Of a stretch of 41,656 nucleotides of DNA, positions 17,180 through 25,270 are shown in pieces. The translations under genes were made by a program, and so were the position numbers. The DNA is from Dysgonamonadaceae bacterium. Lineage in GTDB: Bacteria > Bacteroidota > Bacteroidia > Bacteroidales > Dysgonomonadaceae. Within the stretch, counting starts at the first letter, position 1, and every line of letters begins with the position of its first letter. The notes under the pieces were generated by a model. That model searched no databases. It was not told where the DNA came from and saw only the letters and a program-made list of their open reading frames with translations. The stretch is taken from positions 1-41,656 of the forward strand of contig JAISUH010000029.1 in assembly GCA_031272205.1 (NCBI GenBank). Reading direction: 5' to 3'.

Positions 17180-18283
17180 TTACACGTTAAACCGGAAGTG
17201 CATGATGTCGCCGTCCTGAACGATGTAATCCTTGCCTTCCACGTTCATTTTTCCGGCTTCTTTCACAGCTGCTTCGGAGCCGTAAGACAGGTAATCGTCG
17301 TATTTGATAACCTCGGCGCGAATGAAACCTTTTTCGAAATCGGTATGGATCACGCCGGCGCATTGCGGGGCTTTCCATCCTTTTTCGAAAGTCCAGGCGC
17401 GTACTTCCTGCGGGCCTGCCGTAAGAAAGGTTTGCAGGTTGAGCAGTTTATAAGCCGCTTTTATCAAGCGGTTCACACCCGATTCTTCCAATCCTATTTC
17501 CGAAAGGAAGATTTCACGCTCTTCATAAGTATCAAATTCAGCTATTTCCGATTCTATTTTTGCAGCTACAACGAGGATTTCGGCATTCTCTTTTTTCACG
17601 GCCTCGCGCACTTCGTCCACGTATTTATTGCCGCTTACGGCGCTGGCTTCATCCACATTGCAAACATACAAAACGGGTTTGGCCGTAAGTAGAAAAAGCT
17701 CACGGGCAGCTTTTATCTCGTCTTTTGTTTCGAAAGTTACGGTCCTTGCCGATTCTCCTTTGAGCAAGGCCTCACGGATTTTTGCATACACTTCGAAAGC
17801 CAGCTTGGCAGCTTTATCTCCTCCCGTTTTGGCCTGCTTTTCCACACGCGAGATACGCGATTCGATGGTTTCAAGGTCTTTCAACTGCAATTCGGCGTCG
17901 ATAATCTCTTTGTCGCGCACCGGATTGACACTTCCATCAACATGCGTTACGTTTTCATCATCGAAGCAGCGGAGAACGTGCAATATAGCATCGGTCTCGC
18001 GAATATTCGCCAAAAATTTATTGCCAAGTCCCTCGCCTTTGCTTGCCCCTTTCACCAATCCGGCAATATCCACAATCTCAACCGTAGTAGGCACAATCTT
18101 TTGCGGATGCACCAACTCGGCCAATTTGTTCAAACGCTCGTCAGGAACGTTTATCACACCCACGTTGGGTTCGATGGTGCAAAACGGAAAATTTGCCGCC
18201 TGCGCCTTTGCGTTGGACAAGCAATTGAAAAGAGTGGATTTACCTACGTTAGGAAGCCCTACGATGCCGCATTGAAGTGCCAT
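17180..18283 (-). CDS. ychF: Redox-responsive ATPase/GTPase YchF
   Basis: A 367-residue Obg-superfamily P-loop protein that binds ATP in preference to GTP and associates with ribosomes. The length equals the family norm. Motifs: G1 G-L-P-N-V-G-K-S-T at about 8-16, the switch region N-F-P-F-C-T-I-E-P-N-V-G, G3 D-I-A-G-L-V-K-G-A-S-K-G-E-G-L-G near 72-87, and the C-terminal TGS domain with A-W-T-F-E-K-G near 301 and G-K-D-Y-I-V-Q-D-G-D-I-M-H-F-R-F-N-V at the end. Its promoter is the inner promoter of an 80-bp dispersed repeat (18313-18392). It converges on the patatin gene with 11 bp between stops. Confidence 0.96.
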   Translation of the reverse strand: MALQCGIVGLPNVGKSTLFNCLSNAKAQAANFPFCTIEPNVGVINVPDERLNKLAELVHPQKIVPTTVEIVDIAGLVKGASKGEGLGNKFLANIRETDAILHVLRCFDDENVTHVDGSVNPVRDKEIIDAELQLKDLETIESRISRVEKQAKTGGDKAAKLAFEVYAKIREALLKGESARTVTFETKDEIKAARELFLLTAKPVLYVCNVDEASAVSGNKYVDEVREAVKKENAEILVVAAKIESEIAEFDTYEEREIFLSEIGLEESGVNRLIKAAYKLLNLQTFLTAGPQEVRAWTFEKGWKAPQCAGVIHTDFEKGFIRAEVIKYDDYLSYGSEAAVKEAGKMNVEGKDYIVQDGDIMHFRFNV

Positions 18284-18312
18284 AAATACTTTTATTTTTT
18301 TGTTTGAGGATG

Positions 18313-18392
18313 CAAAGGTAGTGAAAGCTGAGAGTAAACAACAAATTTATTTGATGTTTTTGCCGAGGCGCATCCTACCTTATGCAAAGGTA
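18313..18392 (-). repeat. 80-bp dispersed promoter unit, copy 1 (upstream of ychF)
   Basis: On the minus strand this unit begins TACCTTTG (18385-18392), has ATG at 18373 opening an 8-codon micro-ORF (MRLGKNIK, stop at 18347), then TTTG (18342-18345), 21 bp, and a second TACCTTTG (18313-18320) that drives ychF. It matches 41201-41280 on the other strand over all 80 bp without gaps, with 8 mismatches counted by eye (90%). It lies between nadA and ychF, so the outer box may also start transcription there. Confidence 0.85.
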
Positions 18393-18421
18393 CAAAAAAA
18401 CAAGATTTCGGGAAAATCAAT

Positions 18422-19366
18422 CTACAACCCGTATTTTTCTGAAATACACAACATCCTTTCAATCGGCTTTACGGCTTTTATACGAATATCTTCATCCACA
18501 AAAATTTCGGGAGTCTCGTTCTTTAAACAATTGTATAGTTTTTCCAATGTATTCATTTTCATATAAATACAATCATTACAAGCACAAGTGGAATCCTCAG
18601 GAGGGGCAGGAATAAATTCTTTATCGGGATTCTCTTTCTGCATCTGATGCAAGATACCCGATTCGGTGGCGACAATAAAACGTTTAGCGTCCGATTTTCC
18701 GGCGAATTTCAATATAGAAGACGTAGAACCCACATGATCAGCTATTTCCAATAAATATTTCCGACATTCGGGATGAGCCAGCAACAGCGCATCGGGATAT
18801 TGTTTTTTTAACTGTAATATTTTTTCCAACGAAAATTGTTCATGTACATGACAGGCTCCATCCCACAGCAACATGTTTCGTCCCGTGAGTTTATTGATAT
18901 AATCGCCCAAATTTTTATCGGGTCCGAAAATAATTTTTTCATCCTTCGAAAGCGAATCCACAACCTGTTTTGCATTAGTGGAAGTAACTACGATGTCGGT
19001 CAATGCTTTCACGGCAGCAGTCGTATTTACATAAGATACAACCGTATAACCGGGATGAGCGTTCACAAATGCTTCCAATTTATCGGCAGGACAACTGTCG
19101 GCCAACGAACAACCGGCATTGACATCGGGAATAAAAACCCGTTTTTGAGGACAAAGTATCTTAGCCGTTTCACCCATAAAATGCACGCCGCAAAGCACAA
19201 TGATATCGGCCGAAGTTTTTGCAGCCCATTGAGCCAAAGCAAGGCTGTCGCCTACAAAATCAGCAACATCTTGTATATCAGATTCTTGATAATAATGAGC
19301 TAATATAACGGCATTTTTTTCTTTCCGTAAAAAATTAATTTTTTCAATCCAATCCAACTTTTTCAT
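18422..19366 (-). CDS. nadA: Quinolinate synthase A
   Basis: Condenses iminoaspartate with dihydroxyacetone phosphate to quinolinate, the precursor of NAD, using a [4Fe-4S] cluster. The 314-residue length fits the short NadA class. Features: A-H-Y-Y-Q near 23-27, C59 in V-L-C-G-V-H-F-M, S-L-A-D-S-C-P-A near 110, H-P-E-C near 200 and C-A-C-N-D-C near 260-265; C59 and one Cys from each of the last two motifs are the expected cluster ligands. No nadB or nadC lies beside it, though both are often linked in other genomes. It is transcribed away from the AT-rich region at 19367-19922, in which I found no clear TAnnTTTG box for it. Confidence 0.96.
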   Translation of the reverse strand: MKKLDWIEKINFLRKEKNAVILAHYYQESDIQDVADFVGDSLALAQWAAKTSADIIVLCGVHFMGETAKILCPQKRVFIPDVNAGCSLADSCPADKLEAFVNAHPGYTVVSYVNTTAAVKALTDIVVTSTNAKQVVDSLSKDEKIIFGPDKNLGDYINKLTGRNMLLWDGACHVHEQFSLEKILQLKKQYPDALLLAHPECRKYLLEIADHVGSTSSILKFAGKSDAKRFIVATESGILHQMQKENPDKEFIPAPPEDSTCACNDCIYMKMNTLEKLYNCLKNETPEIFVDEDIRIKAVKPIERMLCISEKYGL

Positions 19367-19922
19367 CGAAGTTATTATTATAATATGAATTTAAAAAACA
19401 AAAACTAAACTATATGATGATAATAATGAGCTGTTGATAATGTTGATTACTTTTTTAGAAAATAGACCCTTTAAAAATATAATCAATAAATGTTTTTTTA
19501 TGAACAGTTATGAACAACTGCCCGGTAAATTTCACACTTGATAATCCATAAATTGCAACTCTTATCAAAAACAGTTGATAAAGGACAAAGTTAATAATTT
19601 TTTGAGACCTTCCTGCAATCGGCTGTTGAAAAATAGCGGAATATTGCGGTAAAAATAAATGGCAAACAGTTTTGAGATGCAAGAAAAGTTTTATATATGA
19701 TTACGGATTTCAATTTTGAAAATAAATTTATTGTGGATTTATTTACAGGTCATGCACAAATTATCAACAAGGTTTTTTTGTTTCAAAGATTTCTCTTCCG
19801 ATTGGGTTAAATCAAGTATAAAAGTTTTGAAAATGAAACGAATCTGATTATTTATTGTTAATACCTTATATAAAAGGATTTATGAGATAAAATGTTTTCA
19901 CTATATTTGCTGTGTTTTTCTA
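19367..19922. other. AT-rich non-coding region with degenerate DnaA-box-like sites
   Basis: 556 bp without a convincing gene, strikingly AT-rich, between divergent nadA and the lipoprotein gene. Sites one base from TTATCCACA: TTATCAACA at 19432-19440 (minus) and 19761-19769 (plus). Two-mismatch sites: 19441-19449 (minus), 19498-19506 and 19508-19516 (tandem decamer TTATGAACAG/TTATGAACAA), and 19732-19740 (minus). A 7-bp inverted repeat TTATCAA / TTGATAA lies at 19562-19581. The arrangement resembles an origin or DnaA-bound region, but none of the sites is a perfect box. Confidence 0.4.
19902..19909 (+). promoter_or_regulatory. -7 box of the phosphatase-like lipoprotein gene
   Basis: A perfect TATATTTG, 13 bp before the ATG at 19923, so the leader would be under 10 nt. 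No clear -33 element. Confidence 0.55.
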
Positions 19923-20999
19923 ATGAACAAAGTGCATAGGACAGGAATCATATTAGTAATACAGGCTTTTCTTATTTTAGCCGGCGGTTGCGCTTCAACA
20001 ATCAAGATCACATCCGTTGCTGAAAAAGATAAGGACGGGGAGTTTTTGTTGAAATGGGAAGTAAGCCCCGATCAGGACGGGACGATAGATATCTATTCCT
20101 CTACGTCTGACAGCTCCCTGAATGCGTTTATGCCCGTGGCGTCAACAAACGTCAGCGACCAAGTGGCGCGGATAAATCCCACGGGGACGGGCATACGCGA
20201 ATTTTTCTTATTGAGTACGAGCGGCGTCTATTCGGGAATCGTGTCCAACAGAGTGATTGAAATGGACAATATCAAGAATTTCCGCGATTTGGGAGGTTAT
20301 TACAATATAGACAACAAACAAGTGCGCTGGGGAAAAATATTTCGTTCGGGCGACCTGAGCAATGCCGATTTGTACGACAAGGACAAAATAAGAACGCTTG
20401 GGATAAAAACGGTGATTGATTTCCGTTCTGAAGGAAATGCCAAGGCTTTTCCGATACTCCTTCATCCGGACATCATCCGCGTGTTCCTTCCCATCCCTTT
20501 GATGGATAAGGAAGTGATGGAAGGACATATAAACGAAAAAAACTTTACCCGTGCGGATGCCATCCGTTACATGCAGGATTCTTATATCGACATCATCGAA
20601 AATTACAAAAAAGAATTTAGCGAAATGTTTGATGTGTTGGTGAGCGAAAGCAATTACCCGATCCTCCTTTCCGAAGCCTTGGGCAAAGACCGTGTGGGAT
20701 TAGCCTCGTTCCTTATCCTGTCGGCCTTGGACGTCCCCGAAAATGCAATAATGGACGATTATCTGCTGTCCAACCGCACCATCGACCTGCGCACCACCAT
20801 CGACTATGCGCAAACCCTTCCCGAATACATGCAGGAAGCCATCACGGCCATGCTCTCGGTAAACAGGGTTTATCTTGAATACACCATCGATTACATCAAG
20901 CAAAAATACGGTTCGGTGAACAACTACCTCGAAAAAGAACTGAAAATAACCCAAGGAAAAAAAACATTATTGAGAAAGTACTTGTTCTATAATCCATAA
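19923..20999 (+). CDS. Tyrosine phosphatase-family lipoprotein lacking the catalytic Cys
   Basis: A 358-residue envelope protein. The N-terminus has a basic start, a hydrophobic core and L-A-G-G-C23, a probable lipobox. Residues 30-115 look like a beta-sandwich (fibronectin-like) domain. Residues 120-345 match the Y_phosphatase3/PTP family: N-F-R-D-L-G-G-Y near 120-127, W-G-K-I-F-R-S-G-D-L-S near 137-147 and T-V-I-D-F-R-S near 164-170. The signature loop should read H-C-x-x-G-K-D-R; here it is S250-E251-A-L-G-K-D-R-V-G, so the nucleophilic Cys and preceding His are both replaced while the Arg and the rest of the P-loop stay. It is likely a pseudophosphatase that still binds a phosphate group, or has a different activity. 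It appears monocistronic. Confidence 0.85.
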   Translation: MNKVHRTGIILVIQAFLILAGGCASTIKITSVAEKDKDGEFLLKWEVSPDQDGTIDIYSSTSDSSLNAFMPVASTNVSDQVARINPTGTGIREFFLLSTSGVYSGIVSNRVIEMDNIKNFRDLGGYYNIDNKQVRWGKIFRSGDLSNADLYDKDKIRTLGIKTVIDFRSEGNAKAFPILLHPDIIRVFLPIPLMDKEVMEGHINEKNFTRADAIRYMQDSYIDIIENYKKEFSEMFDVLVSESNYPILLSEALGKDRVGLASFLILSALDVPENAIMDDYLLSNRTIDLRTTIDYAQTLPEYMQEAITAMLSVNRVYLEYTIDYIKQKYGSVNNYLEKELKITQGKKTLLRKYLFYNP

Positions 21000-21017
21000 T
21001 ATCTCGTTTATTTTGTG

Positions 21018-21025
21018 TACCTTTG
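21018..21025 (+). promoter_or_regulatory. -7 box of the DEAD-box helicase gene
   Basis: A perfect TACCTTTG that gives the helicase mRNA a leader of about 170 nt. The leader holds GAGG/CCTC (21049-21052 / 21058-21061) followed by ATTTTTG, and a 9-bp helix TTTTTCTCT (21106-21114) / AGAGAAAAA (21152-21160). Confidence 0.6.
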
Positions 21026-21200
21026 CAGCCGATTTGAAAAACGAAGAGGAGGTAAAACCTCATTTTTGTATTTTCGAAGCGGAAAAATTACATTTGGCGT
21101 CTCTGTTTTTCTCTCATCTTTTATTGTGTAATGTCGTGATTTGGTGGGCTAAGAGAAAAATATCGATGACCCCGCACAGACAATTATTTAAAAGTAAAAG

Positions 21201-22934
21201 ATGAAAACATTCGAAGAATTAGGGATTGCCCCGCAAATTATTAAGGCAATCAACGAGATGGGTTTCGAGCAACCCATGCCCGTGCAAGAAGAGGTTATTC
21301 CTTTATTGCTCGCTGAAACCCGCGATATTATCGCGTTAGCACAAACCGGAACCGGAAAAACAGCCGCTTTCGGTATTCCCATTATCCAGAAAACCAGTAT
21401 AAGCCTGCATGCTCCGCAAACGCTCATCCTCTGTCCCACGCGCGAACTCTGTTTGCAAATTGCGGATGACCTCAGCGAGTATTCAAAATTTGTTGACGAT
21501 ATAAAAATCCTTCCCGTTTACGGAGGGTCGAGCATTGAAAGCCAGATACGGGCGCTGAAACGTGGAGTGCACATCATCGTCGCTACTCCCGGACGCTTAA
21601 TTGATTTGCTGAACCGCAAAACCGTTTCGTTAGAAAACGTGCACACCGTTGTGTTGGACGAAGCCGACGAAATGCTGAACATGGGCTTTACGGAAAGCAT
21701 CGATGAAATTTTGGGACAGGTTCCCAACGACCGATCCATGCTGCTGTTCTCCGCTACCATGCCCCAAGAAATTGCCCGCATCACCCGCAAATACATGAAC
21801 AGTCCGGTGGAAATCACCATTGGCCGTAAAAATGAGGGAGCGCTCAACGTGAAGCACATCTACTACGTTGTGCAGGCAAAAGACAAATACTTGGCGCTGA
21901 AACGCATAGCCGACTACTATCCGAACATCTATGCGATTATCTTTTGCCGCACGCGCAAAGAAACGCAGGAAATCGCCGATAAGCTGATCCAGGACGGCTA
22001 CGATGCCGATTCGTTGCACGGCGACCTCTCGCAGGTGCAGCGTGATTTTGTGATGAACAAATACCGCAACCGCAACCTGCAGCTCTTGGTGGCTACCGAT
22101 GTGGCTGCACGCGGTTTGGACGTGGACGATATTACGCACGTCATCAATTACGGTCTGCCCGACGACACCGAGGTTTACACGCACCGCAGCGGACGCACCG
22201 GAAGAGCCGGGAAAACCGGGACATCCATCTCCATCATCCACGTGAAAGAGAAAGGGAAAATCGGTCAGATCGAAAAAATGATTAACAAAAAATTTGAAAA
22301 GCGGCAAATCCCAAGCGGCGATGCCATTTGCGAAAAACAACTTTTCAATTTTGTGGATAAGGTCGAGAAAGTGAAAGTAAACGAAGAAGAAATCGCCCGC
22401 TTGCTTCCAGCCATTTTCCGCAAACTCGAATGGTTGGAAAAAGAAGATATCGTCAAACGTGTGGTTTCGTTGGAATTTAACCGCCTGATCGAATACTACC
22501 AGAAAGCCAAAGAAATTGAAGAACCCTCCGATTTTTCATCGAAAAGAGATCGGAAAGAGAAATACGAAAAAAGAAGCGACCGCGACAAATCTTCGCGCAG
22601 AGCAGAAAGAGGATATACCCGCATTTTCATCAATTTGGGAAAAACCGACGGCACCAACCCCGGAAACCTTATGGGTTTCATTAACGACCACGTCCCCGGA
22701 AAAGTGCACATCGGAAGAATCGATTTAATGCAAAACTTCTCTTTCTTTGAAGTGCCCGAAGAAAATGCGCGTCAGGTTGTGAAAGCCTTCAAAGGGTTGT
22801 ACGTTGACGACCGCCGCCTTGTGGTGGAAATTGCTCAGGATACGGCTGCTTCGGGAGGAGGAAAAAACGAAGGCTCTTGGCAAAAACGCTCCAAAGGTAA
22901 CGGGAAATCGTACCGGAAAGGGCAGAAAAAATAA
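21201..22934 (+). CDS. ATP-dependent RNA helicase, DEAD-box (DeaD/CsdA type)
   Basis: A 577-residue RNA helicase for ribosome assembly and mRNA turnover, often cold-induced. N-terminal Q motif F-E-E-L-G-I-A-P near 4-11 with Q29; motif I A-Q-T-G-T-G-K-T at 47-54; D-E-A-D at 153-156; S-A-T near 184; the second RecA-like domain has the R-G-L-D-V-D and H-R-S-G-R-T-G-R-A-G motifs near 304 and 323. A DbpA-type RNA-binding domain (about 475-550, with I-F-I-N-L-G-K-T-D and I-G-R-I-D-L-M-Q-N-F-S-F-F-E-V) is followed by a Gly/Lys-rich basic tail. That domain order matches DeaD/CsdA and DbpA; CsdA is preferred for length. The long leader suggests post-transcriptional control. Confidence 0.93.
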   Translation: MKTFEELGIAPQIIKAINEMGFEQPMPVQEEVIPLLLAETRDIIALAQTGTGKTAAFGIPIIQKTSISLHAPQTLILCPTRELCLQIADDLSEYSKFVDDIKILPVYGGSSIESQIRALKRGVHIIVATPGRLIDLLNRKTVSLENVHTVVLDEADEMLNMGFTESIDEILGQVPNDRSMLLFSATMPQEIARITRKYMNSPVEITIGRKNEGALNVKHIYYVVQAKDKYLALKRIADYYPNIYAIIFCRTRKETQEIADKLIQDGYDADSLHGDLSQVQRDFVMNKYRNRNLQLLVATDVAARGLDVDDITHVINYGLPDDTEVYTHRSGRTGRAGKTGTSISIIHVKEKGKIGQIEKMINKKFEKRQIPSGDAICEKQLFNFVDKVEKVKVNEEEIARLLPAIFRKLEWLEKEDIVKRVVSLEFNRLIEYYQKAKEIEEPSDFSSKRDRKEKYEKRSDRDKSSRRAERGYTRIFINLGKTDGTNPGNLMGFINDHVPGKVHIGRIDLMQNFSFFEVPEENARQVVKAFKGLYVDDRRLVVEIAQDTAASGGGKNEGSWQKRSKGNGKSYRKGQKK

Positions 22935-22950
22935 ATATTGCGAGCTTTTC

Positions 22951-22967
22951 GTTTAAGATTCTTAAAC
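22951..22967 (+). terminator. Possible weak terminator after the helicase gene
   Basis: A perfect 7-bp stem GTTTAAG / CTTAAAC with a 3-nt loop, 17 bp after the stop codon. There is no clear T-run directly behind it. Confidence 0.3.
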
Positions 22968-23056
22968 TATTAAACTCTTTAATTTGTTTTAAAGCGAGTA
23001 ACTGTTTTATTCAACAAAATGAAGTCATAATACCAACAAAAATCTAAACATTCATT

Positions 23057-24967
23057 ATGAACAAAAAACTTTTGATTAGAGACCTTACATTGAGGGATGG
23101 TCAACAGTCGGCATTTGCGACGCGAATGAATCAATCGCAGGTGGATAGGGTATTGCCCTACTACAAAGAGGCTAATTTTTATGCCATGGAAGTGTGGGGC
23201 GGCGCTGTCCCCGATTCGGTCATGCGTTATCTGGGAGAAAATCCATGGGAGAGGCTCGAAAAAATAAAGGCTGTTGTCGGGAATGTGTCGAAACTGACGG
23301 CTCTTTCCCGCGGACGTAACCTGTTTGGATATGCCCCTTACCCCGATGAAATTATCGACGGGTTTTTTAAAAACGCAGTCGCTTCGGGTCTTGACATTAT
23401 GCGCATTTTCGATGCGCTGAACGATGTGGATAACATCAAGGCGAGTGTGAAATACATAAAAAAATACGGAGGAATGGCCGATTGTGCCGTTTGCTATACG
23501 GTGGATCCGAAATACGATGACGAACCGCAGGAAGAGAAAAAAGGCGGTTTTTTGAGCGGTCTTTTCGGCAAAAAACACGAACAGCCCAAACCCAAACACC
23601 AGCCGGTTTTCACCGATGCGTATTTTCTTGGTAAAGCCAAAGAAATGTTGGCGCTGGGCGCCGATATGATCTCGATTAAAGACATGAGCGGATTGATTCC
23701 GCCGACTCGCGTGAACGCATTGGTGAAGCTGTTCAAGCAAAACCTCAATGTACCCATTGATTTTCATACGCACTGCACCCCCGGCTACGGCTTGGGTTCG
23801 GTGCTGGCGGCGATCGTTGCCGGAGTTGATGTTGTGGATACGGTCATCTGGAATTTTGCAGGCGGCCCTGCCGCTCCGGCCATCGAGCTGATATATATCT
23901 TTTGCAAGAAGCTTGGCATTGAACTCGATGTGAATATGGAAGCGGTTGCCAAAATCAATGAATTGTTGTACGGAATCCGTAAAGAACTCGACGCCGTTGA
24001 TGCGGTGAAGCAATTCCCGAAACCGTTTAACCCGCTGACCGATACGCTTCCGGCGGACATCGACCGTGAGTTTGACAATGCCATCGAAGCGGCGAAACGA
24101 AACGACGAAGGGGCTTTGCTGAAAGCCTGCCACGCTATTGAAGCCTATTTCAACTTCCCGAAGCCAAACGAATTGGTGAAAAATGCCGAAATCCCCGGCG
24201 GTATGTACACCAACATGGTGGCGCAATTGAAGCAGTTCAATTCGCTCGACATCCTCGAAGAGGCCATGAAGCTCATACCGAGCGTGCGCCTCGACGCCGG
24301 ACTTCCGCCGCTTGTAACGCCTACCAGCCAGATTGTGGGGGCGCAAGCCGTAAATTCGGCCATCAACATCAAAAACGGACGCGCGAAATATACCAATCCG
24401 TCCAATCAGTTTATGGCATTGGTAAAGGGCGAATACGGGAAAACGCCTGTTCCGGTCGATCCGGCTTTCCGCCTGCAAATTGCCGGGGTGAGCGAAGAAA
24501 TTCCCTTCGATACCGGCAAGCACAAAATGCAGGATAACCCGCTTTTGCCCGAGTACGGAAATCTCCCCTTGGCGAAAGATGAAAAAGAAGTGCTGCTGCT
24601 TGAACTTTTCCCCACTGTTGCAACGGGATTTTTGAGGAAAAAACGGGAGGAAGAATTCAAAGCGATGCAACAAAAAGAAGAAGTTGCCGTTTCCGAACCT
24701 GTTCAACAGCAAGCGGAAGTAGAACAAAAACCGAAAGAAGAACCCATTGTCGGAAATTTGGTAGAATGTCCGATACCGGGAACCGTTCTCGAAGTTTATG
24801 TTAAACCGGGCGACAAGGTAAGCAAAGGGCAGAACCTGTTGATTTTGGAAGCCATGAAAATGGAGAACGACATCACATCGAATTTCTCAGGGACGGTACA
24901 CCGCGTTTTCGTGAAAGCGGGAGACGTTGTGCGCGAGGGAGTTTCGATGGTGGAAATTGTATCGTAA
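23057..24967 (+). CDS. Biotin-dependent carboxyltransferase: oxaloacetate decarboxylase alpha / pyruvate carboxylase subunit B
   Basis: A 636-residue protein with a carboxyltransferase TIM barrel and a C-terminal biotinyl domain. Barrel: T-L-R-D-G-Q-Q-S at 11-18, M-R-I-F-D-A-L-N-D-V near 115-124, the metal-binding H-T-H-C near 238-241, and the conserved-carboxylase domain to about 460. A flexible Glu/Lys/Gln-rich linker (about 530-570) leads to the biotinyl domain with E598-A-M-K601-M; K601 should carry biotin. Whether it decarboxylates oxaloacetate with Na+ export or makes oxaloacetate depends on partners not adjacent here. An unusual charged insert (about 160-185, G-G-F-L-S-G-L-F-G-K-K) lies inside the barrel. 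It ends at a strong terminator. Confidence 0.9.
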   Translation: MNKKLLIRDLTLRDGQQSAFATRMNQSQVDRVLPYYKEANFYAMEVWGGAVPDSVMRYLGENPWERLEKIKAVVGNVSKLTALSRGRNLFGYAPYPDEIIDGFFKNAVASGLDIMRIFDALNDVDNIKASVKYIKKYGGMADCAVCYTVDPKYDDEPQEEKKGGFLSGLFGKKHEQPKPKHQPVFTDAYFLGKAKEMLALGADMISIKDMSGLIPPTRVNALVKLFKQNLNVPIDFHTHCTPGYGLGSVLAAIVAGVDVVDTVIWNFAGGPAAPAIELIYIFCKKLGIELDVNMEAVAKINELLYGIRKELDAVDAVKQFPKPFNPLTDTLPADIDREFDNAIEAAKRNDEGALLKACHAIEAYFNFPKPNELVKNAEIPGGMYTNMVAQLKQFNSLDILEEAMKLIPSVRLDAGLPPLVTPTSQIVGAQAVNSAINIKNGRAKYTNPSNQFMALVKGEYGKTPVPVDPAFRLQIAGVSEEIPFDTGKHKMQDNPLLPEYGNLPLAKDEKEVLLLELFPTVATGFLRKKREEEFKAMQQKEEVAVSEPVQQQAEVEQKPKEEPIVGNLVECPIPGTVLEVYVKPGDKVSKGQNLLILEAMKMENDITSNFSGTVHRVFVKAGDVVREGVSMVEIVS

Positions 24968-24986
24968 AAAAATAATGGATAAAATT

Positions 24987-25021
24987 AAAAGAGGCCACCT
25001 TGATCAAGATGGCCTCTTTTG
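24987..25021. terminator. Strong bidirectional terminator
   Basis: An 11-bp perfect stem (24987-24997 with 25010-25020), A-rich on one side and T-rich on the other, enclosing a further CTTG/CAAG pairing. It serves the carboxyltransferase gene on the plus strand and could end a minus-strand transcript from the promoter at 25081-25111. Confidence 0.9.
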
Positions 25022-25075
25022 TCTTCGGTTAATATTGATATTAGTATTAAGGCAAAAAAGATTGTTTTAGGTTAT
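24987..25075 (-). ncRNA. Candidate small RNA between promoter 25081-25111 and the bidirectional terminator
   Basis: A minus-strand promoter (TTG at 25109-25111, 20 bp, TACCTTTG at 25081-25088) faces away from rpsO and toward the carboxyltransferase gene. The next feature in its path is the bidirectional terminator, so it would make an RNA of roughly 90 nt with no start codon and no reading frame. Function unknown. Confidence 0.4.
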
Positions 25076-25080
25076 CGATG

Positions 25081-25111
25081 CAAAGGTAGCTGTCGTTTAG
25101 CAATCTACCAA
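25081..25111 (-). promoter_or_regulatory. Orphan promoter in the intergenic region
   Basis: TTG (25109-25111), 20 bp, perfect TACCTTTG (25081-25088) on the minus strand, with no gene directly downstream on that strand before the terminator at 24987-25021. Confidence 0.6.
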
Positions 25112-25214
25112 AAAAAAAAACATATTATAAAACATAGTTTTTCAATATGTTTTCGTGTTATACGGAAAAAATGACGCCCCTGTATCGTAAGATAAAAATA
25201 GAGAGAGAGGGGGT

Positions 25215-25253
25215 AAAAAAAGGACGGATAATAAAAATCACCCGTCCTTTTTT
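25215..25253 (-). terminator. Terminator of rpsO
   Basis: A 12-bp stem (A6-GGACGG with CCGTCC-T6) and a 14-nt loop, 18 bp after the rpsO stop on the minus strand. A T-run follows on both strands. Confidence 0.85.
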
Positions 25254-25270
25254 AATTTTCCTTGAAAATT

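Noticed and set aside
19455-19682. 75-codon minus-strand frame in the AT-rich gap
   Set aside because: AT-rich chance frame crossing the DnaA-like sites; composition is not protein-like.
21013-21204. 63-codon frame before the DEAD-box gene
   Set aside because: Its ATG lies upstream of the TACCTTTG box that makes the transcript, and the sequence looks like untranslated leader.
22979-24727. 582-codon frame antisense to the carboxyltransferase gene
   Set aside because: It mirrors the codon bias of the sense gene. The sense product has all family motifs; the antisense one has none.
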